Shown here: positions 24,753-37,852 of the stretch, piece by piece
Position numbering within the stretch: the first letter of the stretch is position 1
Layout of the letters: each line of letters begins with the position of its first letter
Source: Hofstenia miamia
Taxonomy: Eukaryota > Xenacoelomorpha > Acoela > Hofsteniidae
Reading direction: 5' to 3'
Assembly: GCA_900660155.1 (NCBI GenBank)
Contig: CABFPE010000175.1
Span: forward strand, 635,754-699,753
Length of the DNA stretch: 64,000 nucleotides
The notes under the pieces: model-generated
Database searches by the model: none
Seen by the model: the letters and a program-made list of their open reading frames with translations, nothing else
Told to the model about the DNA's origin: nothing
Made by a program: the position numbers and the translations under genes

Positions 24753-25301
24753 GTTTCGTTTTTTTATCAAAATCACATTAACAACATAAAATCAAACAAT
24801 ATCAGATAATGTTCTTGAACATGGTGAAACCGTTAATATTGATGTTTGTGTCATGTTTTTGCAAGACATTTATACTTTTTTGCAAACCAGCCTGAGCCTT
24901 TATTGAAAGAAAACATCAGATTAGTTCACGACAACGCAAGACATCACATATCTGAAACAACCACAAATTTTATTCAGGAGAATAATTTGAGAATACTTAA
25001 ACAGCCTCCTTACTTTCCGGACTGTAACATACAGTATGTGACAGGTACATTTTGCCACGCCTTGAAGCACAACATTGTAAGTGAAATTTTGAATCAAGTG
25101 AAGAGATCAAGCAATTTCTGGACCAGCAAATGCCAACGTTTTCTGTTCAGTGTATGGACAGAGTCATCGGCTATATGATGAGACATTTTGAAGGGTTTAT
25201 TAGAAACAATGGTAATTCTGTTGTCTTATTTTATTGTTTTTTGTTAATAAAGGTGATGTCTGATTTTATGTTGTTACTTTGATTTCTATAAAAAACGAAA
25301 C
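24753..25301 (+). mobile_element. short Tc1/mariner derivative with TA target duplication
   Basis: A 549-bp element bounded by TA on both sides (24751-24752, 25302-25303). Terminal inverted repeats of about 50 bp start GTTTCGTTTTTT on each strand and share AACAACATAAAATCA further in. It retains only the C-terminal half of a transposase, so it is an internally deleted copy that could only have moved with help. Confidence 0.85.
24846..25190 (+). pseudogene. mariner-type transposase C-terminal fragment
   Basis: The open frame contains LVHDNARHHISETTTNFIQE and LKQPPYFPDCNI, which match the second catalytic aspartate block (HDNARPH) and the PPYSPDLNP block of mariner/Tc1 transposases. The N-terminal DNA-binding half and the first catalytic aspartate are absent, and the end is frame-shifted. 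Confidence 0.75.
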
Positions 25302-25303
25302 TA

Positions 25304-26553
25304 ATTTAATTACCTTTGAGGTAAATCAATGAATTGGATATAGATTTCCCGTGCTTGTAAAAAATCATTCTATGCATTGATATACGTCCCCTGTTAAAGG
25401 ATATTTGCTACTACAAGTGCTTAAACCTGGCTCTAGCTCCAAACGAAAATCGGGATCAGTCTGAAAATTTAAATGAATCTAAGTCATACCAATATATATT
25501 TTGAAACTTATTTTCATAAAAATCAATTTATTACTTTTTGAGAAATCTCGCTGGCAAATAGAAAAACAGTCAAACAGAGGCAAAAATAGTGCCTCCCTGG
25601 TGAACGTAGCACATAAAAATACTAATTAAGATCACCCATTATTGATTTCAATTTCAAATATTTTAAAAAATTAAGTTAAATGCACCTAAATGGCTGTTGC
25701 TTTATGCTCGCCAGATTGAGGTAAAAATGATCTCAAATAAATTTTAGCTAGTATTTTTTCTTCCAACAATTAACAAAATGGTCTTAGAAATATTATAACT
25801 AATAACTTTCTTTTAAAAATGTAAACAATGAAAACCACACTAGAATTTACTTTATTAATGACACAAAAAGAGAATTTTACTTTATTATTTGCAATTGATT
25901 TTTTGTAGCACAGTTGCAAGCAAAATCATTTAAAATTGTATATTTGTTACTAATTTTGTGAATAACAATTTCTCGCGTATTTTACTAGATGTTTTTGCCA
26001 AAAGTAGAACTTTCAATAAATATATGTGGTCGATGATCAGTAGAGTTGTACAAACATGGATTAAGAATACATCATAGCGCTTTTCAGATTAGTGTGTCAC
26101 TCATTTCCGGTTTATGCTACCTGATATATGGCATTATCCAATATGACTATTGATGCACACGATGTTTATGTTGAAAAAGTGAACTCAATTTGACTGTATT
26201 GCAAATTTCTTTAGAAGAGGCCCCGCTAATGGTTTCTAATGGATAGTTATCCATTAATATACTTAGCATAAATATAAAAAAATTTGTTAGGACACCCTGA
26301 ATGTCTTAAGAAACTACTGTTGCTAAATTGATTAAAATAAAATATATTTTTAGAAATAGGCCATATGAAATTCAGACCAAATATTACTAAGGTACCTTAC
26401 ATCATACATTTCTGATAATTTGATGTTAAATAGACGCAAAATATGTGTTCCGCCAGGGTTATACATTCCTTTTCTAATTATACATTAGTGCATGTAATAC
26501 GGAAAAATTTGCAAGTAATGACATATTCATAAACCTATCACTCAATTACTAAC
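25304..26553. other. AT-rich DNA downstream of receptor exon 3
   Basis: The receptor gene must continue here or further left on the minus strand, because exon 3 ends at a splice donor before helix 7. I looked for an NPxxY-like helix-7 exon and did not find a convincing one. No other feature was recognised. Confidence 0.4.
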
Positions 26554-27647
26554 CTGTTGTTGGGCATCCAATTATTTATTAAGCTTTGCTTAAACGCAAT
26601 GCAGTACTTGCAGCCGTCTAATTCTTGAAATCGATCCCGTTCCCCATCTACATCAAAAAGGTAAAGTGACGAATGATAAATTTTCAAAAATTTTTGGAAA
26701 ATCAATGGAATGCTCAAAAGAAGATACAGGACATTTCCTGAAACTGCAACTACGGTCATCCTCTTTTGTAAAGCCTTTAGATGCTTGCTAATTCTGCCCA
26801 CAGTACTGTAAACCAAATACAGATAAATTGCTGCTTGAATAACGAGAGGGACAATCACTGTTGAAAGAGATTCAATCAAAGAATTATAAAATACCATGTC
26901 CACCCTGTATGCCACTGGTGAGACGGTTAACATTTTGTGAGGAACTAATGTTTCAAAGAGTCCAAATACGCAGTGGGCACTTAAATCAAAAATAACCCAT
27001 CTCGATTCAAAATTAATGAAATCCCATGTAGACTTTATAGTAAAATTGATGGTAATGATACAAGTGATTATTATCATTACAACCATAGTTATCATTCGAT
27101 TTTTCGTTGTCAGGATATCTCTCACCGAGTATGGATATTTTATGAAAATGAGTCTTTCTATTGCCAGAAATGCCAAAATTGCTGGTGATAGAAACTGATT
27201 TAGGCCTCGACAAAAGTTGATTATCCTACAATAGTATAAATATGGTGGTGGATTTAAGTAAGTTCCATGTGTGGTGTATGTCATCGTCTCACCGTATATA
27301 TATTGTGGAAATCCAATCTCTAGACCTAGCAACGTCATTCGAATTATGAGATTGAATAAATCCACAGTTGCATTCAACATCAGGAATAAATAATTATAGT
27401 TTTTGTCTCTAGCTATGTATGAAAAAAATATACAACAACAAAAAATGTTCAGAGGGATTCCAATCAACCATCCAAGAATGCACATCACAATATTTGTAAG
27501 GTTCACTGCCCAAAATGTTGTTTTAGTAAGATATTGATATTCATGACGCACAGGAATGTATTGATATTTCCAAAATTTATTCAAGCAGGGCGGTTTTCTC
27601 AAAAAATTTGCTGTTTCAACCGACAACCGATAGAAATCATAATCCGT
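26554..27647 (-). CDS. receptor exon 3: seven-helix GPCR domain (helices 1-6)
   Basis: The exon starts after a TTTAG acceptor (27649-27648 is AG) with TDYDFYRLSVETANF and ends at a CAG|GTTAGT donor (26553-26552 is GT). Six hydrophobic segments are clear: WAVNLTNIVMCILGWLIGI, NYLFLMLNATVDLFNLII, a third ending FLAIERLIFIKYP (ER in place of DRY), MITMVVMIIITCIITINF, a fifth around STVIVPLVIQAAIYLYLV, and a sixth around GNVLYLLLSIPLIF. A cysteine before helix 3 (YLYYCRI) and one in the second outer loop (SAHCVF) could form the usual disulfide. This is a divergent class A receptor. The segment after helix 6 is polar and ends NNWMPNNR, so helix 7 is expected in the next exon. Reading past the donor gives only three residues and a stop. 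Confidence 0.85.
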
Positions 27648-30600
27648 CTAAACACTTCATATTTAGCTAACTTATAAATTTTATTTAGCATCACGGCGAA
27701 TTTTATCTTGCATAAAAATTTCAGACTATGGTAAAATCTAAACTAATTTTTTGTCATTCTTTAGGCAAATCAGCCCGCTAACGGATGTAATAGGAGAACA
27801 GTTGCGATCCAGCAAACTAGCTGTGTTTTTAAGTTTATTGTATATATTGTAGATGAAAAATAACAGCTACAAAATTGAATTATATTCTTATACGTTGCTC
27901 GTGAGTAGCATAAAAGCTAACTTTTATGTAGTAATTTGTTTTCTAAATTTTGATACACAAAAATTGGTATTCTTGCATTAAAATATTATTTAGAAACTTT
28001 TATGAAGATACCTTTTACCGTTCAATTTAAAAACTAACGCATTCAAATGAAAACATAACGCAATCAATTTAAAATATAAGCAATTCAAATTAAACATTAA
28101 CGTATTCCAATTAAAACATTCGTATTTCAATTTATATTAAATATCAGACTATGACTTTATTAAATCATAAAACTAAGAAACAAAACAAACTATAAACTAA
28201 TACAACGTTTACTTTATTCTCCATAAATCTTGCCTGTTGCATGCATAGGGCCATTGCATACCTGATTAATTCTTCAAAAATACCTTTCTCTAAATCGGTT
28301 CGTGGATTTTCTAATATTTGGGCTTGCCTAAACAAAAATTTCATTCTGTGATAAAGGCACACTGTAAATTTGGCTTTTTTTGGCATTTGGCAGTCTGGCT
28401 GTTTAACACAGGCCTCAAATCAACGTTCCCTAAAGCATTTTGCAAAACATATTTAAATTACTCTCATCCTGGTAATAAATAATTTCATGTTCTCATTAAA
28501 GCCTTAAAATGGACTCAGCTAATCCTTTTCCCTTAGCCTTATTTTGTAGTGTAACGTTGGCTCTATCAAGATGTCGTTGTACAGTACTTGTTCATACGTT
28601 TAAGTTCTAATAATGGAATTTTATTACAGCACGTACAAGATTTGTCGCTGAAGATGATTTACTGTATGTAGAATAATGTAAACATTGTATTAGTTTTGTT
28701 TCTTTGTTTCATGTTTTAATGAAATCATAGTTTGATATTTAATATATATAGAATGACGAAAGATTAAATTTGAATGCGTTAATTCTTAATTTGAATAGTT
28801 TATATTTTAAATTGATTGCGTTGTTTTATTTTGAATGCGTTAGTTTTTAAATTAAACGGTAAAATGTGTAGATTTCAATCACACCAAAAGGAAGTCATTT
28901 TATCATCAATGCAATGAATTTTAGACGGTCAAACAGTTATTTCAAAGAATACAATAAAGGCAAAACTTATAAGCAAATTTAAGTAGTTGCAATGAGGCAG
29001 TCTGCCATTCCTCCATATGTTACATTAACGATAGGATATTTAGAAGAAAATAGAATTTTTTTGCAAAATCTGGAGATATTATTGTATTGAAGAATGGAAA
29101 CGTTATTTAGACAATGGATTCATTAAATTTCTAAAAGAGTTAGATACCGTACTTTTCCATTATATTCTAAATGAAATGGATCTTAGTAATTCTCTAAAAT
29201 TTACAATGAAAATCCAAAATTATCTTGAAATTTTAGACATCTCAATAACATTATCAAGAACAGAAATGGAAACTGAAATACTATAGAAGAATACCAGTGC
29301 ATATAGCTACCTAAACTGGTTTTATCTCACCCAATACAGATAGAAATTAAAATTCCATACTGCCTTGCAAGAAAAATAAACAAATTTAAAACAAGTACGA
29401 AGCAAAAAGAATATAAACTAACAGAAGAGAATTTATACAGCTACCCAAAATACATAACAGAAAGAGGAATTAAGAAAGCAATAACTCAAGGGCCAGTAAA
29501 TAAAATTTCAAAACGAGGACTGGCATACCTTAGCACCACTTACATTACATTTAATTTAATTTAAATAATAGGAACTACTTTTAAATATGTAAAAAAAATT
29601 TTGTTGAAATAGCGGCATTCATTTTATTTGTTCAAACACTTATGTATAGTATCACTTAATGTACTATCACTTGGAAATGCATGCATGTACAACAAATACC
29701 TCGTAATATGCTTGGAACTCATAGTTCCTCAAAAATGAAGCATCGCAGTCATAAGGATAATTATCACAACCACCGTACAAGGACTCATCTGTTGCTTTGC
29801 GATCATTGCAATCATTGATCATATCACATACTTTATCAATACTAACGCAGTTAGTCTTAGAAGAGCATTGAATTGTAGACGAATTTCCACAGCACCTGCT
29901 CTCATCAGAGTCATCAATTATTCCATTAAATGAACAATCATCAAATCCATTACATACCAGATTTCGATTTATGCAGATGTGTGTTGTTCTAAATATAGGT
30001 ACCTAATATTTACAACCCGAATCTGCTCCAAGCCAAAACGTTTACTTTGATTTAACATTATGGATCTTTGTTCAATCAAATGATCACTAACATCAATCAT
30101 TTCCACATAGGGAAAGCAGCAATTCATTGGTATTACTTAACGTTTTGAATTTTTCTGAAAACTACCCTAAATCCTAACCCTAACCCTAACCCGAAGCCCG
30201 AAGTCGGATTGGTTTTAATCGGATACCCAATGTCACTCTCTAATACCTAACTACATTGATATAATATAGATAAGTAAATATTTCATATATTTTCAGATAA
30301 TATAATAAATTTGAATAAACATATCTTCAAATTTAGTAAGAATCTGACACGTGAAATGAATTTATTTCACAAATTGAAGTTTCCTACCACATAGAAATCG
30401 TGCTAAAAATACTTACCTGGGTTTGAAGTCTAGGATCTTAATAAAGCCTGAAAAATTCGCGCAACTTAATCAAAATGGAAATTCATGAATATTATTGTAT
30501 AAAATTATAAGAATATACTAAAAAAAATAACGTTGAATTCGATTTCTTTGCATATAATGCATTATATTTATAGAGATGGGCAGCATAAATTACTTAAACG

Positions 30601-33600
30601 CGATTTAAAATTTTTTGTCCGATTGTTTTTTTTAAATTTAACATGCTTGCGTTTTGTAAGAGTAAAAGTCGCGGTTTTTAACGCAAAACTTTCCTGAATC
30701 CCTTTTCTTAATTTCATTGTCGTTCTCAAAATGTTTTCATTTGAAAATAATATATGTTCTTATAGAAATTCATTTATTACTGTAAAAAAATACCCAATAA
30801 TAATATTATTATTATTAATAATAATAATAATGTGGGCAGGGAGCCCAGTTGGTAAAGACGCAGATTGGTAAGCTGAGGTTTAAGCAACTGTGATCGTGGT
30901 TACAAGCACTCTAACTCCTTGGTTGGCAACTTCCTAGGATAATTTGAGTCCAATATCAAACACAGTCCTAATCACTGATGCTAAGTCAGGAAAGAGCAAA
31001 TGCCCTCAGTCCTCGGCAGGCCTTCAATGGTCAGAGGGTGCTAAGAATCTCCGTACAACAGGCGGACTCCACAATCGGGAGTGTGGACTCGCGAAGTGGC
31101 AGTATAGGATCCACACAGACCAATGGACAACGGCACAAATGGACAGATGAGCAGAACAGAACAGCATTGGAGTGTTACAGAAGAAGCAGGCCAGATGAGA
31201 GGGTTTACAGGAAGAGAATGTTGGAAGAATGGAGGAAGGCAGGAACGGGATTAGAAGTTTCAGAGCAGAGGCTTGCAGGACAAGTGCGAAAGTTACAGTT
31301 GGAAGAAAGTAAAGCGATAAAGAGAGTTGAACAGGCTAAGCAAAGGGAAGATGAAGTGATAGACGTTGAGGCAGAAGTGGCGGAAGCAGCAGAACCAGTG
31401 GGCGCAGAAACTGAAACAACAATCAAGGAAAAGATGAAGGAAGAAATAGGTGAGAGAACTAGGTTGCCAGTTCCAAGAGGAATAGGTAGTCATTGAGAAA
31501 GACCAACAGATTTAGTATGATTATATATAGAGCCATCCCTATGAAGTTTAAGATTCCTGATTTTTAAAGGAGACTTGTCACAAATATTAATAATCAAATC
31601 ATGACGAAGTTTTAAGAGTTGTTTCTCCACAACACGATCGGCAGGACTTAATTCCGGTTTAATAAACACTTTGAATGTATTAAAATTTATAAGCAGATAA
31701 CAACGGGATATGATGAATCTCTTTAGCCATTCAGAGCCGACGTCAAGTATAATTGGTGTTGTAAAATTATAGCGGGACTTGCCTATTCTAAACATGTTCT
31801 TGAAAGGTAAGGATTTAAAAACCAAAAATGGTAGAACTGAAGAAACTATTGTTGAATCATGTTCCAGAGATTTAGCAAGATTGTAAGAACCACCCAATGT
31901 TCGGATACACCGGAAATTAATATTCTTTGCTTATAAGGATTATTAGATGAATAAGACATGATAGCGTCCAAGTTTCCATCAGGCTTAGCTTTGTCATGAA
32001 ATAATTTGATTACATCAATTTTAGAATTGAAATCATGAATCATAACTTGAGTATCAGCATGGATTGATTCCAGCTTGGCTAATTCGGAAGAAAAACCATG
32101 CTTGGCAGCATCTGCAAAAAGAGATTTTTTTTAATTGTCAACACATTTAGAGCAGAAAATTAAAATGTGTCGACGATATTGAAGAATTGAGAAAGACCAC
32201 AACATTTCTTTAAGAGATGATATGATACAAAACAGTTATCACATTTAAATTTAGTAACATCATTAGATAGGTTGCATGTCGAACACACCAAACTAGACTC
32301 ATTATGAAGAACAATGTCTTTAATCATTAGTAAACGAAATATTTGTTCAAAAATGACAATACATGATTTAAGAAACGTTACAACGTACACGCTTCTCCTA
32401 AACTAAAACTGCTGGTTCTGCCCTTGCATGCAAAGGAATTGTCATACATTTTGATTGCAACAACTTAAGTCTACGGGATAATAACTATTAGCAGTAGAGT
32501 ACGCAGGAATTTCTGACGGGGGCATCACCTTAGTGATCAAGTGAAAGTCAAAATTTTTTAAAATATTGAAAAATATGCTCTCAAAAATGCATGTCATCCC
32601 TTCTCATTAATTATTTTAAATTTTTTTCCAAATAATGTTTGATGAAACCAATAAAAATCAATTTTGAAAACCTGGCGGGGTGGAGACACTCCACCATGTC
32701 CCCACCTGCGTGCGCCACTGACAATTAGGTGAAAGCAATCACATCGATTTAGTGTTGCTAGTTTCCCTGATATTTGAAATAAGAATAAGAATGAAATAAC
32801 AATAATCATATTTTATCATCGCCTTAGTCTATCAAATAACGACGCATTTGGTTATGTTCTCTATAACTTTATCACACGATTGCAGAAAGGCGTTCCAATG
32901 AAACTGATTTCAATAACTTTTTGTGACCTGTTGACACAGTTGCCCCACAATGAAAGATCATATTGGCACTTAGACTAAGTAAAATAGTGTGACCTGATAT
33001 TCAACATTTGTTATCAAAACAGTAATATTAAACAAATAGTAAATTTCTAGAAATTCAAAAAATGTTTTGAGCCGCATGTGTTCAATATATTAGCAGGCTT
33101 TTTTCTTTCTAAAATTCCTATTCAAAAGAAGAATATGCATACTATTATGTGTAGCGACAATTCGAATATATCTTGCATTTTTCATAGTCCTTTGAATTAT
33201 GGAAAAACAGTATATGCTTAGCGTCGCCAATTTTTATACCATTTTGTATGAGTTTATGCCAAATTGTGTAGATATCAGAAGTGACAACAGGTTGCAAAAC
33301 TTTGACTCATAACTATCTTCTGGTAATATTTTTGAAAGTGTTGAAAATTATAACTGAAATACAGAAATTGCAAAAGCTGCGTATTTTCTACTAATATATC
33401 AAGTCACTCTCGTTTGAAAAAGTTAATTGCAACTTTTGAACATTGCTTTTTCAACTATTTGAAAATTTAATTGCTTAGTTAATTATTTTTCTTGAAACAT
33501 TGGAGACAAATTTCTGACTATTGCGGTCATATTTCTAAATTTTCGACGCCAAAGTCAATGACTTATTGATTGTCTTTGAAAAGTGATGATGTAGTTGAAT

Positions 33601-36600
33601 ATTATGATTAAATCAGGCTTCAAAAAAGCCAGCTGCATTCATAAATTCTCATCCGAAGTGAACATATTTTGGTTGGGAAATTCACTGACTTGAATATTTA
33701 TTAATTAATTAGTAAAAGCTTCAACAAAAACAATTCAAAATCAATTACAAAACATAAAATCCATCAGTCTTAGGATTTCAAAGCTCTTAGCTTTCTTCCA
33801 TCCTAACAATTATAAATGACCCGCAAACCTACCCGTTTCCCACCCTGGTATTAAGCCAATCAGAACTTATCATTACCACAGTCATGTAAAGGATTAGGCA
33901 GTAGGCTCTATGGCATTATTTTTAAACAAAATATTTTTTTGCAGGCAAATCAAGTTCAGTTCTATGATTGATTTTTAGCATAGAAATATATCATCTACAT
34001 TTTTATTAGTTGGTCATAACATTTTGAACTTCAAATTTATCCTTTCTTTTAGGGTTGACAAAATATATTAATTCCATGTTGAGAATTGGTGAAGCATAAT
34101 AAAAATCATGGTCAAAATTATTGATGTGGATTTATTTCCAGGAAGGGAAATTGATCAACCCTATTCGATCCGGGGGTCGTGTGGGGTTGCGGATCACTCT
34201 CAGATGGGTCTTTCTTTTCCGACGCGATGATAAACTCTGACCTTGCGGTCGCCACGTTTGAACGATAGTCACACTGTTTGTCTTCACAAAACGAAATATT
34301 TCAGGATAGTTTTTTGTTCCCATGGGCATTAGTATTTTTCATTATCTGAACACTAGAGATGGAAATAATTTAAATATTTTATGTAAATATCGGATTTGTC
34401 ATTGAAAAAAATTCTTATTTCCATGTACTTTAAGAACAGGAATAAGTCTTAACGCAAATCTTCAGCATTGCATGAGCGGGTCAAATCCTATAGATGTGCT
34501 CCGTAAAAAGCGTTCAACATTTCGTAACAGATTTCTGGTAAAAATATGGAAAATTTTAGAAGTCAAACATTTGGATCTAAGAAATTCTTAAATATTTAAA
34601 TTGTTTTTTAATAGTTGTTTTGATTTGGTTTATGTAAAAACATTTTGTGAGTATTATACAAGCAATCAATTTTTGAATGGGTCTGGTCTCGGCTCAGTGG
34701 TAAGTGGGTCATTATAAGACGGGTTGGGTGACGGGTCAGAAAAGTGACCCGTTTTTCACCATGCTTTTTATTAATGCATTATATTTGAATTATCAAAATG
34801 GTACTTCCGGACTCTATAGAAGAGGTCTACGGAACCAGTTACATTTAATTGACAATAAAAATAATATTAAATATAAGAAAATTAATATAAACTACATTAT
34901 TTTTAAGCAAAATAAATGCTTAATGTAATGTAATCAGGTGAGAATTCTTGAAAACTGATACCGAAGGTATATTTTTGGTATCGGTGTTTGACCCTAGTCC
35001 TATCAACTACCGCAGTGTTATATCCAAGATTGGGAAAAAATTGGCAGGGGTGGACATACTATCAAATTTCGAATATTTTTCAAATTTTCAATGAACTCTC
35101 TTATCAAATATATATACATAAAATATATATATATNNNNNNNNNNNNNNNNNNNNNNNNNNNNNNNNNNNNNNNNNNNNNNNNNNNNNNNNNNNNNNNNNN
35201 NNNNNNNTATATATATATATATATATTAGGACTAGCATTTTCTTGTAAAATTATATTACCAGAAAATTAGAAAATGACATCCTTTTTCCATATAATGAAA
35301 AAAACTTCCCCACCATAATCAAAATAAAATATTTATTAATATATATAAATGTTCAATTTTGTAATAGACTGTATGCAACAGTTTTGATTATACAAATACA
35401 AATATTTGGGAGTGACATCATTAGCAATTTATCATAGATTTCTAGTTGTAGGCGTGAAAGCAGTTTATGCTTGTAGAGTTGGAAGTTTTATTTATCTAGT
35501 GGTTCCTAAATAAGTTATATGCTTCTTCAAATGGTTATTGAAATATAGGTTATGCACAGTTGAAAGCCTTTCATCAAATTATTTTTTGTAGTAAAATCAC
35601 AAATTTAAGCTCTGGAATTTCATCAGGCTACTTGTAAGGGAGGAAAGAATTGATAATTTTCCTTGCAAATCTGTCGATTTTCTTTTTAGATTCTACAGGC
35701 ATAGCAAAGTTCATACACATGCCAATGAATTTTCTGTTCTAGATTGACATCTTTTTCAAGAAGAATATTATGTTTTACTCGTATTTAATATCACTCAAGC
35801 TACTTTATTTTCCTAAAACAAAAGATTCTAGTGGCAGAATGGTTAATTGTTCGATTTTTCGTTTTAAAACTTCCGTCCATCATAAATTAACCCCATTCTG
35901 CCAGTGCTACTTCGAAGATCAGAAACTCTTTAAGGCCTGTCTTAACTGGTAACTGCACGATGTAATCGGCTCGAATTTGTCAGGAATTTGTGGAATGTAA
36001 ACTTGCTCCGTCTAATCAACACGATTGAATCGTCCCGACTAAATCGGACACAGCAAATTATGTAGTTAAGACAAGGCCTTTACTAATTTTCGAACAATTT
36101 TTTCTAAACATCAGTAATTGCTTTTTCTTTAAATAGATAACAAGCGCTAATTCATAGAAATTGCTGTGCAAATGCTTGGACCGGAATTTTCGCGAAAACT
36201 GCACCAACAGACGGTTGCGAACTAGTGGGGTTTTAGAATGTAAAAGAAGAAAAAATATTTCTCGATCCTAGGATGCTTTCAGATTTTTAAAATCTTTTTT
36301 AGTTAGGGAGTTAATGGAGGATAAAATGATTTTGAAGAAACCCTCATAGATTTAGGAAATTCCTTTTAGAGGTAGATAGCAAAAATTGTGTCAATGTTGA
36401 GAGGTAATGCAAGTAACAGAAAATTACATAAACAACATGAACTATTCTTACTGATATTGGATTACACAATCATAAATTTTTAGACATTGTGAAGCTGCTT
36501 TTTAATGGTGTGTGGTAATGGGTAACTTTATAGTAATTTCTGATAAGGAATGAAGAACAATTTGCTGCGATCTGGCACGTTGTGAAAAACTTCATCCAGA

Positions 36601-37795
36601 AAATAGAGAGGAACAGTTTTTTTCTAGATGGGAACACCCCCCCCTAAAATGGACTAATTGAGACACTGTGCTACTGTATAGATATAAGCATGGATGGCAA
36701 AATATTTTGTTTCCATAGCGCTATATATAGCAGTGAGGTATTTTCGAAAATGCAGGATGACTGCTTAGAATAAATGTTGATCAATGTACATGTCATTTAA
36801 TAATATTTTTTATTGAAATACTAGACAGTCCGTAGATATGCTTTCCCAATAATTTTCATGTTATTTAAAAACATCAAAAATAGTGCAACTGAAATTCGAA
36901 TCAAGCGCTATGAAAACACTTAAAAACTGTTAATACAATTTCTGAATATAATCATTTTAATTACAATTCGATTTCTGTAAATAAATTTAGTAATTTAACT
37001 AGTAATCATTGTTGTATAGCTTCTAGTGATGTGCGGTATGGGCACTAAAAGCGAAAACTCGGTTTTACCCCGCAAGAGCGGATGCGATTACATCTTTCAT
37101 TCCACATTATAGGTATTTTAAATAAAATTTTCTTCCAGAAGATAAATTATACATGTAAGCAAAATGTTAAAAAATTGACATATAATGAATGCGAACTGTG
37201 TTCGAAGTGTTATTGAGAAATTTTAAATTGCAGCAGTAAAAATTTTATTCTAGGGTACAGGCGGGTACGAGTGGATGCGTGTAAGAAACTATTTTTTGGA
37301 TCTTTTGTGGCATTAAGAATCTCTACCGCACATTAGTGTTCTGCGGCCATAGCCGCGGCCACGGCGTGGCTATTAGCCGGCAGTAGCCGCGTCCAACGGC
37401 CTGCTAAGGCCAAAGATTTTGTTTCAAGGCCAAAATACCGGCTAAAATTCATATATAAAAATACTAATTTTCAATTCATTTCACGTTGCTTTAGTTTTGA
37501 AGTCTAATCATAAAAGTGATGATTTTGTGTGCGTATGACTATCCCAAATATATTTTAGTTTATGTGCTGCCTAAGAAGTATAGAGTATGGATTGCAGGAT
37601 TGTTTCATTGAAATTTACAGTATTGCACTTAGTAGTAGTAAAAAACACCGACTATGGTAAAAAAATCACCGCTAACAGCCGGCTATGACTAAAGCTTTAC
37701 GGCCAAAGCATGACGTCTAATGGCCGGCTACGGTCAAAATTTGTCTTGGCCGTAAAAAACTACCGCACATCTCTAATGGCTATGCAAATTTGAAT

Positions 37796-37852
<57 letters not shown>

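Noticed and set aside
30165-30192. A chromosome end
   Set aside because: The array is short, internal and lies in an intron with genes on both sides.
30832-30915. A functional tRNA gene
   Set aside because: Boxes A and B are present but the sequence does not give a good cloverleaf or anticodon arm.
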